Shown here: in pieces, positions 8,701-14,725 of the stretch | How positions within the stretch are numbered: the stretch's first letter is position 1 | Layout of the letters: each line of letters begins with the position of its first letter | NCBI GenBank assembly: GCA_948663505.1 | Contig: CAPNAQ010000027.1 | Coordinates: 1 to 14,883, forward strand | DNA length: 14,883 bases | Reading direction: 5' to 3' | DNA from: an uncultured Clostridia bacterium | Lineage (GTDB): Bacteria; Bacillota; Clostridia; TANB77; CAG-508 | Notes under the pieces: model-generated | The model's input: the letters and a program-made list of their open reading frames with translations, nothing else | Database searches by the model: none | What the model was told of the DNA's origin: nothing | Translations under genes and position numbers: made by a program

Positions 8701-9509
8701 TTTGCTAAGTCATATCTTTTATTATCATAGAATAATCCATCAAATAAGTTTCTTGCAGCTTCTACTGTTGGTAATTCTCCTGGTCTTAATTTTTTATATA
8801 TTTCTATAAGTGCATCTTCTTGTGTTTTTACTGTATCTTTTGATATTGTTGCTGATAATAATTGCTCTTCACCAAATAATTCTCTTATTTGGTCATCTGA
8901 AATTACTCCAATTGCTCTTAATAATGTTGTTACTGGTAATTTTCTTGTTCTATCAACACGAACATAAAAAATGTCATTTCCATCTGTTTCATATTCAAGC
9001 CATGCTCCTCTTAATGGCATAACTGTTGAAGTATATGTCTTTTTTCCTGTTTTTGTATCAAATTCTTCAGTATAATAACATCCTGGTGAACGTACTAATT
9101 GGCTAACTACAACTCTTTCTGCTCCATTAATTACAAATGTTCCACTATCTGTCATTAATGGAAAATCTCCTAAATAGATTTCTTGTTCTTTTATTTCTCC
9201 TGTTTCTCTATTTATTAAACGTACTTTTACATGTAATCTTGTTGAATATGTAGCATCTCTTTCTTTTGCTTCTTCTAACGTATATTTTGTTTTATCTTCC
9301 ATATAATAATCAAAAAATTCAAGGACAAGATTTCCAGAATAATCTTCTATTGGTGATATGTCTTTTAATACTTCTCCTAACCCTTCTTCTATAAACCAGT
9401 CATATGAATCTTTTTGTACTTTAATTAGGTTTGGCATTTCTATAAAATCACCAACTTTTGCGAAATCTTTCCTTGAAGCTTTTTCATATTTTATGTCTCT
9501 TATTTTCAA
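5760..9509 (-). CDS. rpoB: DNA-directed RNA polymerase subunit beta
   Basis: The catalytic beta subunit forms the second jaw of RNA polymerase and the rifampicin pocket. With the TTG start at 9509 it has 1249 aa. A GTG at 9518 is also in frame but forms part of the AAAGGAG Shine-Dalgarno, so TTG, 8 nt downstream of that site, is preferred (MKIRDIKYEK). The rifampicin cluster begins at about residue 484 and reads GSSQLSQFMDQTNPLSEL and then THKRRISALGPGGL; the residues matching E. coli Asp516, His526 and Ser531 are all wild type. GRHGNKGVIS and the C-terminal motif region GGQRFGEMEVWALEAYGA are present. The last 75 or so residues are extremely acidic (long Asp/Glu runs), a tail seen in Clostridia. 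The gene has its own promoter and long leader and is not preceded by rplJ-rplL. Confidence 0.98.
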   Translation of the reverse strand: MKIRDIKYEKASRKDFAKVGDFIEMPNLIKVQKDSYDWFIEEGLGEVLKDISPIEDYSGNLVLEFFDYYMEDKTKYTLEEAKERDATYSTRLHVKVRLINRETGEIKEQEIYLGDFPLMTDSGTFVINGAERVVVSQLVRSPGCYYTEEFDTKTGKKTYTSTVMPLRGAWLEYETDGNDIFYVRVDRTRKLPVTTLLRAIGVISDDQIRELFGEEQLLSATISKDTVKTQEDALIEIYKKLRPGELPTVEAARNLFDGLFYDNKRYDLAKVGRYKFNQKLSLATRIKGKTAATDIMDNETGEVFVQAGEIITEEIAENIQNSGINIVDIVVGEKTIRIIGNGTVNIHKVLPAIDLSSLHIKEMVNYQVLKDIIDNTDEKDLLKILKERINELIPKHITTEDMIASINYLLNLSHGLGKPDDIDHLANRRIRCVGELLQNQFRIGLARLERVVRERMTVQDLDVITPQTLINTKPITSSIKEFFGSSQLSQFMDQTNPLSELTHKRRISALGPGGLTRERAGFEVRDVHYTHYGRLCPIESPEGPNIGLISALSSFANINEYGFIETPYRKIDPETHKATDIVEYMSADVEDNYIIAQASEPMNENGEFTNDRIRVRFKNEIIEVDKNKVQYIDISPKQLVSIAAAMIPFLEHDDAKRSLMGSNMQRQAVPLMITESPLVGTGMEYRAAKDSGILVLAEDDGVIQKVTGDSITVKYNNGKTVVHKLRKFKRTNGGTCINQRAIVVKGEKVKKGDAIADGPSTKDGEMALGKNVLVAFSTWEGFNYEDAILLNERLVKEDVFTSIHIEEYDCECRDTKLGPEEITRDIPNVGDDVLKDLDENGIIRIGAEVRPGDILVGKVTPKGETELTAEERLLRAIFGEKAREVRDTSLKVPHGEAGTIVDVKVFTKDNSDELGPGVNQIIRCYIATKRKISVGDKMAGRHGNKGVISRILPEEDMPFMPDGTPIDILLNPLGIPSRMNLGQVLEVHLGGAARALGWKVSTPVFDGATQEDVEELLKEAGMSEDGKTILYDGRTGDAFASPITVGVMYMLKLHHLVDDKIHARSTGPYGMVTQQPLGGKAQFGGQRFGEMEVWALEAYGAAYTLQEMLTIKSDDVVGRVKAYEAIVKGENIPEPGVPESFKVLVKELQSLGLDVRLYSEDNQELELKENIEDGIEYDPDKDKKIEPEEDVIVDDELADGYEEESDDILLDEEDVDDSELFEDLDDEDDEVIFDSDLAEDNIDNDEDLL

Positions 9510-9517
9510 AAAAATCA

Positions 9518-9524
9518 CTCCTTT
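9518..9524 (-). promoter_or_regulatory. Ribosome binding site that decides the rpoB TTG start
   Basis: The - strand carries AAAGGAG here, 8 nt before TTG at 9509. The alternative GTG at 9518 would begin within this same site and could not use it. Confidence 0.75.
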
Positions 9525-9527
9525 AAT

Positions 9528-9548
9528 AAATGTACTTTTTGTACATTT
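9528..9548 (-). promoter_or_regulatory. Hairpin just upstream of the rpoB ribosome binding site
   Basis: Perfect 8-bp arms AAATGTAC and GTACATTT surround a 5-nt loop, ending 3 nt before the Shine-Dalgarno. In the transcript it could affect rpoB translation or mRNA stability. Further upstream in the same leader, AAAGCAG (near 9642) can pair with CTGCTTT (near 9563), enclosing a TAAGAA/TTCTTA hairpin near 9590-9605. Confidence 0.55.
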
Positions 9549-9777
9549 TCATCATTTTTCTAAAGCAGTTTGGGATTTATTTGATTTAAGAAAAGTCCTT
9601 CTTAGAATATATCTATTTTATATTTAATTTAAGTAACCTGCTTTTTTTACTTATTTTAATTATTTTTTGATATATTTAATTCCTCTTTTCTTAAAGATTT
9701 AACTTAGTATTCTTGATTTGTTTCTTTTGAATTAATTTTTTGTATTTCTGAAAAAAACTTGCATAACGTCAATTTAT

Positions 9778-9807
9778 ATAATAACACAAATTTAATTCAA
9801 AAGTCAA
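9778..9807 (-). promoter_or_regulatory. Sigma-A type promoter of rpoB-rpoC
   Basis: The - strand has a -35 TTGACT at 9802-9807, an 18-nt spacer and a -10 TATTAT at 9778-9783. Transcription would start near 9771, giving an rpoB leader of about 260 nt. This is the only good promoter I see between the upstream terminator (9900-9958) and rpoB, and it makes rpoBC an independent unit. Confidence 0.75.
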
Positions 9808-9899
9808 CTATTTTGGTAAATTTCCTAGGGTAATTTGTTTCTTTTGAAATTTATTTTGATAAATAGCATTCTGTAAAATATATAAATGACATAAAAAAT

Positions 9900-9958
9900 A
9901 AAAGGGTCTTTTATTGAACTCTACTTTTGGGGGTATAGTTCATTTTACAGACCCTTTT
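9900..9958. terminator. Strong, probably bidirectional terminator upstream of the rpoB promoter
   Basis: The outer arms AAAAGGGTCT (9900-9909) and AGACCCTTTT (9949-9958) are perfect. A second pairing, TGAACT (9915-9920) with AGTTCA (9937-9942), lies inside. On the + strand the stem runs into a T tract; on the - strand it is followed by TTTTATTTTTT. It would isolate the rpoB promoter from transcription of the genes to the right. Confidence 0.85.
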
Positions 9959-10055
9959 TAAATCTTTCTTTTTACTATCTTCCATTATAAATTGCATTAT
10001 TTGATACACTATTGTTTATATGTGTGATTATACTTGGAAAATAATTTAGATATTC

Positions 10056-10347
10056 TTATTCTTCTACTAAAGATACTTTTTTTAAGTTAATATTTGAAAA
10101 ATCAGCTTTTATTCCTGCATATTTAATATTTTGACCAATTAGATCATTTGTATCTACAATTAAACCATCATTATTTATTTTTAATTTTATTTTTCCACTT
10201 GTTGTTCCTAAACCAACATCATTTCCAACTCTAAATATTTTTTATATAATAGCACATTTTCTATCATATAATTTTCTAATATGAACTTTGTGCTTGTATT
10301 CCAAAAGTATATTCATATGTTACATTTTCATATAAACATAAATTATA
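10056..10347 (-). pseudogene. Decayed 3' end of an unidentified gene
   Basis: Two protein-like stretches lie between the terminator at 9900-9958 and the Bax-inhibitor gene, with no start codon or ribosome site. The upstream piece (10276-10347) reads YENVTYEYTFGIQAQSS before stopping. The downstream piece (from about 10246 to the TAA at 10056) contains RVGNDVGLGTTSGKIKLKIN and KADFSNINLKKVSLVEE and ends at TAA in another frame. Between them lie stops in all frames. Their composition (alternating polar and hydrophobic residues, no low-complexity A/T translation) suggests the C-terminus of a beta-rich protein. I do not recognise the family. The terminator just downstream probably belonged to this gene. 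From 9961 to 10055 I see nothing else. Confidence 0.5.
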
Positions 10348-10364
10348 TCATAAGTACTTATTTT

Positions 10365-11015
10365 TTAATCTCTTCTTTTAGCAAAAATAGACAACATTCT
10401 TAAAAAGATGTTAATGAAATCTAAATACAACTCCATTGCTCCATATATATGCAATTTAGCTTGATCTAATCCTTCTTCATATTGTAAATTTTTAATTTTA
10501 TTCATATCATACATAGTAATTCCAAAAAATACCAATAAAATTACCCAATCTAAAACAATATCTAACATGCTATTTCCCATAAACAAATTTATAACACTTA
10601 AAATAAGGCCTACAATTAAAACCCCAAATAATACAGTATGCCAACTACTTAAATCTTTTTTTGTTTTATATCCATATAATGCTAATCCTCCAAATAAAAC
10701 TGCTGATGCTATAAATAAATATATAATTGATGATAATTCAAATACATAAAATATAACAGCCATAGATACACCATTTATCATCGCATAAATAAAATATAAA
10801 ATTCCAACTATAGTAGGCGGTAACTTTTTAAATAAAAATGAAAATAGTAATACAACTACAATTTCTACAACTAATAGAATATTAAACGAATCAGTTAATA
10901 GTACTCTTAAAAATAATCCTGATGAGTATGTATACCATGCCATAATAGCAGTCCCTAATAAACCCAAAAACATCCAAAAAAATGTCTTTGGAATTAATTT
11001 TGTTTCATTATCCAT
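10365..11015 (-). CDS. Bax inhibitor-1 (TMBIM/YetJ/YccA) family membrane protein
   Basis: This 216-aa integral membrane protein belongs to the Bax inhibitor-1 family, whose bacterial members (B. subtilis YetJ, E. coli YccA) include pH-sensitive calcium leak channels and FtsH modulators. About six hydrophobic segments are visible (roughly 11-30, 43-63, 68-90, 95-115, 126-146, 151-169), then the family's C-terminal half-helix ELYLDFINIFLRML and a basic tail KRRD. Asp170 (MYDMNKIK) and Asp199 (YLDFIN) sit where YetJ has its diaspartyl pH sensor, by motif alignment. The start at 11015 is supported by AGAGGAG 10 nt upstream. It has its own promoter at 11114-11142 and no obvious partner gene. Calcium transport is a family-based inference. 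Confidence 0.9.
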   Translation of the reverse strand: MDNETKLIPKTFFWMFLGLLGTAIMAWYTYSSGLFLRVLLTDSFNILLVVEIVVVLLFSFLFKKLPPTIVGILYFIYAMINGVSMAVIFYVFELSSIIYLFIASAVLFGGLALYGYKTKKDLSSWHTVLFGVLIVGLILSVINLFMGNSMLDIVLDWVILLVFFGITMYDMNKIKNLQYEEGLDQAKLHIYGAMELYLDFINIFLRMLSIFAKRRD

Positions 11016-11113
11016 ATTTATATTTCTCCTCTCTTTTTGTTATATAACAATATATAAGGTTATCAGTTGATAAATCAAGAATTTCCATAATATTACCTAA
11101 TTTATAGTCGATA

Positions 11114-11142
11114 ATTATACTAAAATTAACATACAAGTACAA
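11114..11142 (-). promoter_or_regulatory. Sigma-A type promoter of the Bax-inhibitor gene
   Basis: The - strand has -35 TTGTAC at 11137-11142, a 17-nt spacer and -10 TATAAT at 11114-11119. The leader would be about 90 nt. It lies in the 189-bp gap after the gene ending at 11205. Confidence 0.75.
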
Positions 11143-11204
11143 TTGTAAAAAAGCAATAATTATATAGGAATAAATAAAAACGTCTAAAACAAATAATAAA
11201 ATAA

Positions 11205-11666
11205 TTATTTTTTTTCATATTTATTAGCAAATCTAGAAAAGTTTTCATTATGATATGGTATTAAACTTTCATTTATATTTACAAGTAACTCATGGCTCTT
11301 ATTATCATTAGTCTTTATTGTTAAACTTTTTACTTTACTATTAAATATACTAAATTTTCTAACCTTAATTTCTCTAATATTTTCATATGGTATAAAAAAG
11401 TATGAATTTTCAGTTATTTTTAATTTTGAAATATTTGCTGCAAATAAGAAATCAGTAATCTTTTCAGGATTAAGATAAAAAATTCCTAAACCATTTTCTG
11501 TTGCATTTATTAAAAGTGCATTGTAAGGATATTCCATACCTCCTTTAAATCCACTTTTAGCTTTAACTGAATTCTTAAAAGCTATAAAATAGCAATTTTC
11601 ATTTCCCTCACAATTAACACTTCAAAATAATTCTTTTACTTTCTCTAAAGTATTAAATTCTTCCAT
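11205..11666 (-). pseudogene. Unidentified 153-codon gene interrupted by an in-frame TGA
   Basis: From ATG at 11666, preceded by AAAGGAGA and a strong promoter, the frame reads MEEFNTLEKVKELF, then TGA (11622-11624), then SVNCEGNENCYFIAFKNS and on without a stop to TAA at 11205. Without the TGA the protein would have 153 aa. The open part from Met at 11537 is 110 aa, but that ATG has the purine-rich AAAGGAGGT only one base away; this stretch also encodes Lys-Gly-Gly and is a poor start. The C-terminal part (FIPYENIREIKV, KVKSLTIKTNDNK) alternates like a small beta-rich PH-like fold; I cannot name a family. A TGG-to-TGA change (Trp) is the simplest explanation. Sequencing error, readthrough or reinitiation at 11537 remain possible. 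Confidence 0.7.
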
Positions 11667-11693
11667 TTTCTCTCCTTTCAAAAAATTTATTTT

Positions 11694-11723
11694 ATAATAT
11701 CATATAAAAAAAGTGCTTGTCAA
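11694..11723 (-). promoter_or_regulatory. Strong sigma-A type promoter of the TGA-interrupted gene
   Basis: The - strand has a consensus -35 TTGACA at 11718-11723, an 18-nt spacer and -10 TATTAT at 11694-11699. Transcription would start near 11687, about 20 nt before the ATG at 11666, with AAAGGAGA (11671-11678) between them. This arrangement is the main reason to place the original start at 11666. Confidence 0.8.
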
Positions 11724-11812
11724 TCTTACAAATTCTTAACCTTATCAAACATCTGGTGGTATAAATGTTATTATTCAGTGTAAATAGTATTTAATGCTCA
11801 TTCATTTTTGTT

Positions 11813-12250
11813 TTATTGCTTTTTTAACCAATTAACTATTTTTGCAAAAATTGAAGTTTTATATTTAACTATTGTAACATTATCTTTTATTGGTATATTA
11901 TTTTGAGGTGTACTATTTATGTTATTTTTGAATAAATTATATAAATTTTCTTGTATTTCTTTTGTTATATTTCCCTCATTTTTTAAATATATTCTATATA
12001 AATCGTTTTTTACTTTTATATTTGGACACCAATAACAATAATTAAATATTGCCAAAATTGTCATTGTTTGCTTTGATAGTTTCGTTTTGTCTACTGGATT
12101 TTCTTTATTTATATTTATTTTATAGTCTTGAAGTTTTTCTTCTCTTAATATTTCTAATATCTTTAATGGAATTTTATTTAGATATTCATGTGGCATATTT
12201 TCTAATACTTGGTATACCTCTGTATAAGCTTGTCTCATTTCATAATTCAT
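11813..12250 (-). CDS. Hypothetical protein, third gene of the metallopeptidase operon
   Basis: This 145-aa protein has no family I can name. The N-terminal half is predicted helical and acidic/basic mixed (MNYEMRQAYTEVYQVLENMP; KILEILREEKLQDYK). The middle has ILAIFNYCYWCPNIKV with a CxxC-like pair (Cys-Tyr-Trp-Cys). The C-terminus, SIFAKIVNWLKKQ, could form a basic amphipathic helix able to touch the membrane. The start at 12250 is supported by AAAGGAAG at 12258-12265, which overlaps the stop of the preceding gene, so translation is probably coupled. It is co-transcribed with the 71-aa and 711-aa genes. No terminator is obvious between its end and the promoter at 11694-11723. It is intact, and its codon use does not differ by eye from its neighbours. 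Confidence 0.75.
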   Translation of the reverse strand: MNYEMRQAYTEVYQVLENMPHEYLNKIPLKILEILREEKLQDYKININKENPVDKTKLSKQTMTILAIFNYCYWCPNIKVKNDLYRIYLKNEGNITKEIQENLYNLFKNNINSTPQNNIPIKDNVTIVKYKTSIFAKIVNWLKKQ

Positions 12251-12263
12251 ATATTTTCTTCCT

Positions 12264-12479
12264 TTAATAAATTATATTTTTTAATTCATTTGGTATCATA
12301 AATCCATATTTAATTTCTAGTTCATCTATAATTTCATTATCTTCTATAATATTATTTTGAATTACATATACAATCCTATTTTCAGATAAACACTTTTTAA
12401 CATTTCCATATTTTGAATCTTCAATTTCAAATAGCACTTTTAATTCTTTATTTTCAATGTTTATTTTTAGATTTTCCAT
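12264..12479 (-). CDS. Small hypothetical protein, second gene of the metallopeptidase operon
   Basis: This is a 71-aa acidic, cytoplasmic-looking protein (MENLKINIENKELKVLFEIE; NNIIEDNEIIDELEIKYGF) with no recognisable domain. Its ATG directly abuts the TAA of the 711-aa gene, and its Shine-Dalgarno (AAAGGAG, 12489-12495) lies inside that gene, so the two are translationally coupled. Its stop overlaps the ribosome site of the next gene. The tight packing argues that it is a real gene that works with the other two. It has no signal peptide or membrane segment. Confidence 0.75.
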   Translation of the reverse strand: MENLKINIENKELKVLFEIEDSKYGNVKKCLSENRIVYVIQNNIIEDNEIIDELEIKYGFMIPNELKNIIY

Positions 12480-14615
12480 TTAATCATTCTCCTTTAAATT
12501 TTCTTCCCTATTTTTATAAGTTTGATTAGTCATCATAACTTGTGAAACTCTTTTCATATCACTTAGTGTAATACCTGCGTCTTTGGTTTCTTGCATTAGT
12601 TGAATATCTAATTGAGTCATATCATCTACAATTCTTCTTGGAAGTTCTGACATTGCTAATTCTAATTCTCCAGATTCGTTTAATATATAGGTATATGAAA
12701 CTATTTTTTTATTTTCTATCCTACAAAATTTTACATTATTTTCTAAGATATGTATTTCTGAAAATTTATTTGATTGACTTTGGTTGAATTGTTTTGCTTT
12801 CTCTAATAAATTATTATTTCCACTACTATATAAAGTATAATAAGTTTTTTGCCCATTTTTATAATCTTCTTTAAATATATTGTATGGATGTAATACTTTA
12901 CCATTTGCATTATAAATATGAGTGTTTGTCCAAGTAACTGAAATATTATTAGGATTTTCTAAACTTTGTTGATCAATTAATTCATAGTAAGAGCCAATCT
13001 TCTTGTAATAAAAATTCTGAATATTTTCTATATTATCATATTCAAATATGTTTAATAGCATATCATCTTTTGAAAAATCTGCTTTAGTAATATAAAATTT
13101 TTGCAAGTTATTTAAAAAAATTTCATCAAAAAAATTCCCCCACATTTGTTTGATCTCTGATATAATTTTTGATATATCATTTAAAGATAACTCTTTGTGT
13201 AAATTGTGTAAAGACTCATTTAATATAACTTTAATTCTATCTTCATCAATACCAATTAACGAATTTATAAATCTAGAGATTTTTCTTTCAACATTTTTTT
13301 CTTCCATATCATCACTTAATCTTTTATATTCGTTAATATTAAAAGAAGTTAAATTTACTTCTTTAGCTATTTGTGGATCAATTCCATGATAATATAATTC
13401 ATAATTTCCATCTATTATTTTATAACTAAAATTAGATAATATCTTTTTAATATCCATATCAGGTAAAAACTTTAAATCTTCGCCATAATGCTTAAAAATG
13501 CATCTTAACATATCAGATTTTGAAAAATCAGTTTTATTAATAATTTTATGCTCTACACAATACTCTTCAATACTTTTTCCACATTTAGAAAAATCTAGTC
13601 CATTTTTAGTAAATTGTTTATATTGCCAAATTCTCTTTCCTAAACGTATAGACTTATTCTTGTCAAATACCACTTTTTGTACATCATTTGCTAGTTCAGG
13701 AGTGTCAATATTCATCGAAATATCAGAATTATGAAATTCAATCATTGATTCTATTATTTGTCTTTTTACTTGAAAATTGTCTGTTTCTTTTATTGTTTCT
13801 AGTGCATTTTGAGAGAGATTTTCTATAATATGGCATAAACGTTTGTAATTATTATCATATAAATTTTTTTGATCATTATCTAAACATGAATTTGTATTAA
13901 ATCTTACTATATTTAGCCAATCAGAAAATTGAATTGATTTATCTAATAGAAATATAATGTTATGATCTATATTTTTTGTTTCTCTAATTTGATAATTTCT
14001 TTGTAAACTATCACCAAAAAAATACTTAAGTGGTCTATTTACTTCATCATTACTTTTTAATTTTGCAAAGTAATGGTCTAACATATTATCCTTACCAATA
14101 ATAGCAAATAATACCTTTGTAACATCTTTTTCTTCTTCATATGTTTCACTAGTGTTCATTCCTAAAATCTCTTCAGTTAAAAGTTGTGTAATTCCTTCAT
14201 TAATGGACTTTCCCCATATTTTAATTGTTCTATCTTTTGTATAAATCCAGCGTTCATCTTTATGATAAAAAGGTTCTTTCTTACTTTCTTGTGTTATCTC
14301 AAATCCAGTTTTAAGTGTTTTTAAATTAGTGTCTTCGTACATACTAAAAGATAGAGCATGTAAAAATTCATGGACAACAAACTCTTTAAATTCTAATATA
14401 GAATGTGTTTTATTTAAGTCAATGTTAATTATTTTTTGTACTGATTCATAACTTCCAACTCTATTTCCTTTTTCAGGTTCATAAGTTACATTTTTAATGT
14501 TTTCATTTAAACATTCTCGAATTTCGTCAATTGAAAAATATTTTCCTATAACATGATTATCATCTAAAATTTCAATGAAGTATTCTATAAGTTCTTTTTT
14601 GCTCATCTTTTGCAT
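12480..14615 (-). CDS. Putative zinc metallopeptidase of unknown family, first gene of a three-gene operon
   Basis: This 711-aa protein has a zincin motif at residues 82-86 (HEFLH in FVVHEFLHALSFSMY) and a later INEGITQLLTEE segment with Glu140, 54 residues on, which could be the third zinc ligand of a gluzincin-like site. No signal peptide or membrane segment is visible, so it probably acts in the cytoplasm. The C-terminal part contains a repeated module: residues about 361-408 (TDFSKSDMLRCIF then YKIIDGNYELYY) and about 510-547 (KADFSKDDMLLNIF then YKKIGSYYELID). Residues 550-650 are beta-rich with repeated Tyr/Asn turns. The start at 14615 has AAGGAG 10 nt upstream; Met4 is an alternative. 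It is followed without a gap by two small genes. Substrate and role are unknown. Peptidase activity rests only on the motif. Confidence 0.8.
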   Translation of the reverse strand: MQKMSKKELIEYFIEILDDNHVIGKYFSIDEIRECLNENIKNVTYEPEKGNRVGSYESVQKIINIDLNKTHSILEFKEFVVHEFLHALSFSMYEDTNLKTLKTGFEITQESKKEPFYHKDERWIYTKDRTIKIWGKSINEGITQLLTEEILGMNTSETYEEEKDVTKVLFAIIGKDNMLDHYFAKLKSNDEVNRPLKYFFGDSLQRNYQIRETKNIDHNIIFLLDKSIQFSDWLNIVRFNTNSCLDNDQKNLYDNNYKRLCHIIENLSQNALETIKETDNFQVKRQIIESMIEFHNSDISMNIDTPELANDVQKVVFDKNKSIRLGKRIWQYKQFTKNGLDFSKCGKSIEEYCVEHKIINKTDFSKSDMLRCIFKHYGEDLKFLPDMDIKKILSNFSYKIIDGNYELYYHGIDPQIAKEVNLTSFNINEYKRLSDDMEEKNVERKISRFINSLIGIDEDRIKVILNESLHNLHKELSLNDISKIISEIKQMWGNFFDEIFLNNLQKFYITKADFSKDDMLLNIFEYDNIENIQNFYYKKIGSYYELIDQQSLENPNNISVTWTNTHIYNANGKVLHPYNIFKEDYKNGQKTYYTLYSSGNNNLLEKAKQFNQSQSNKFSEIHILENNVKFCRIENKKIVSYTYILNESGELELAMSELPRRIVDDMTQLDIQLMQETKDAGITLSDMKRVSQVMMTNQTYKNREENLKEND

Positions 14616-14648
14616 ATGCGTTTTTCTCCTTAATTTATTCTTCCAATA

Positions 14649-14677
14649 AGTTTACTATAAATATTAAAAAATTGCAA
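14649..14677 (-). promoter_or_regulatory. Weak candidate promoter of the metallopeptidase operon
   Basis: The - strand has TTGCAA at 14672-14677, a 17-nt spacer and TAAACT at 14649-14654. It overlaps the T tract of the tRNA terminator. Readthrough from the tRNA promoter is the alternative source of operon mRNA. Confidence 0.35.
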
Positions 14678-14707
14678 AAAAAGAGTTCTCAAATTAGCTT
14701 GAGAACT
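14674..14707 (-). terminator. Intrinsic terminator of tRNA-Arg
   Basis: On the - strand AGTTCTCAA and TTGAGAACT (perfect 9-bp arms at 14699-14707 and 14684-14692, loop of 6 nt) are followed by a run of seven T. It lies 15 nt after the tRNA CCA end. Confidence 0.9.
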
Positions 14708-14725
14708 ACCATTTAAGTAAATGGT
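14708..14725 (-). promoter_or_regulatory. tRNA 3' trailer that can pair with the tRNA ACCA end
   Basis: In the primary transcript the last four tRNA bases ACCA begin a perfect 8-bp stem, ACCATTTA with TAAATGGT around a CT loop. This would sequester the 3' end of the precursor until processing. It may help or delay 3' maturation; the role is inference. Confidence 0.5.

Noticed and set aside
10353..10364. Terminator at the ATAAGTACTTAT palindrome next to the Bax-inhibitor stop
   Set aside because: It is a loop-less 12-nt palindrome that cannot form a stable hairpin, and its T run is on the wrong strand for that gene.
11622..11624. Genetic code 4 or 25 (TGA as sense codon) because every intact gene ends in TAA and one frame is crossed by TGA
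   Set aside because: RpoB and RpoC, about 2,400 codons, use only TGG for tryptophan and contain no in-frame TGA. A code with sense TGA in DNA this AT-rich would use it often.
11585..11624. Selenocysteine at the in-frame TGA
   Set aside because: The only nearby hairpin (GCTAT-TTT-ATAGC, about 28 nt downstream) is short and lacks a clear SECIS loop. No redox motif surrounds the TGA, and no Sec machinery is visible here.
11813..12479. Toxin-antitoxin pair formed by the 71-aa and 145-aa genes
   Set aside because: Neither protein shows a DNA-binding antitoxin domain or a known toxin motif, and both are coupled to the 711-aa gene rather than forming a two-gene unit.
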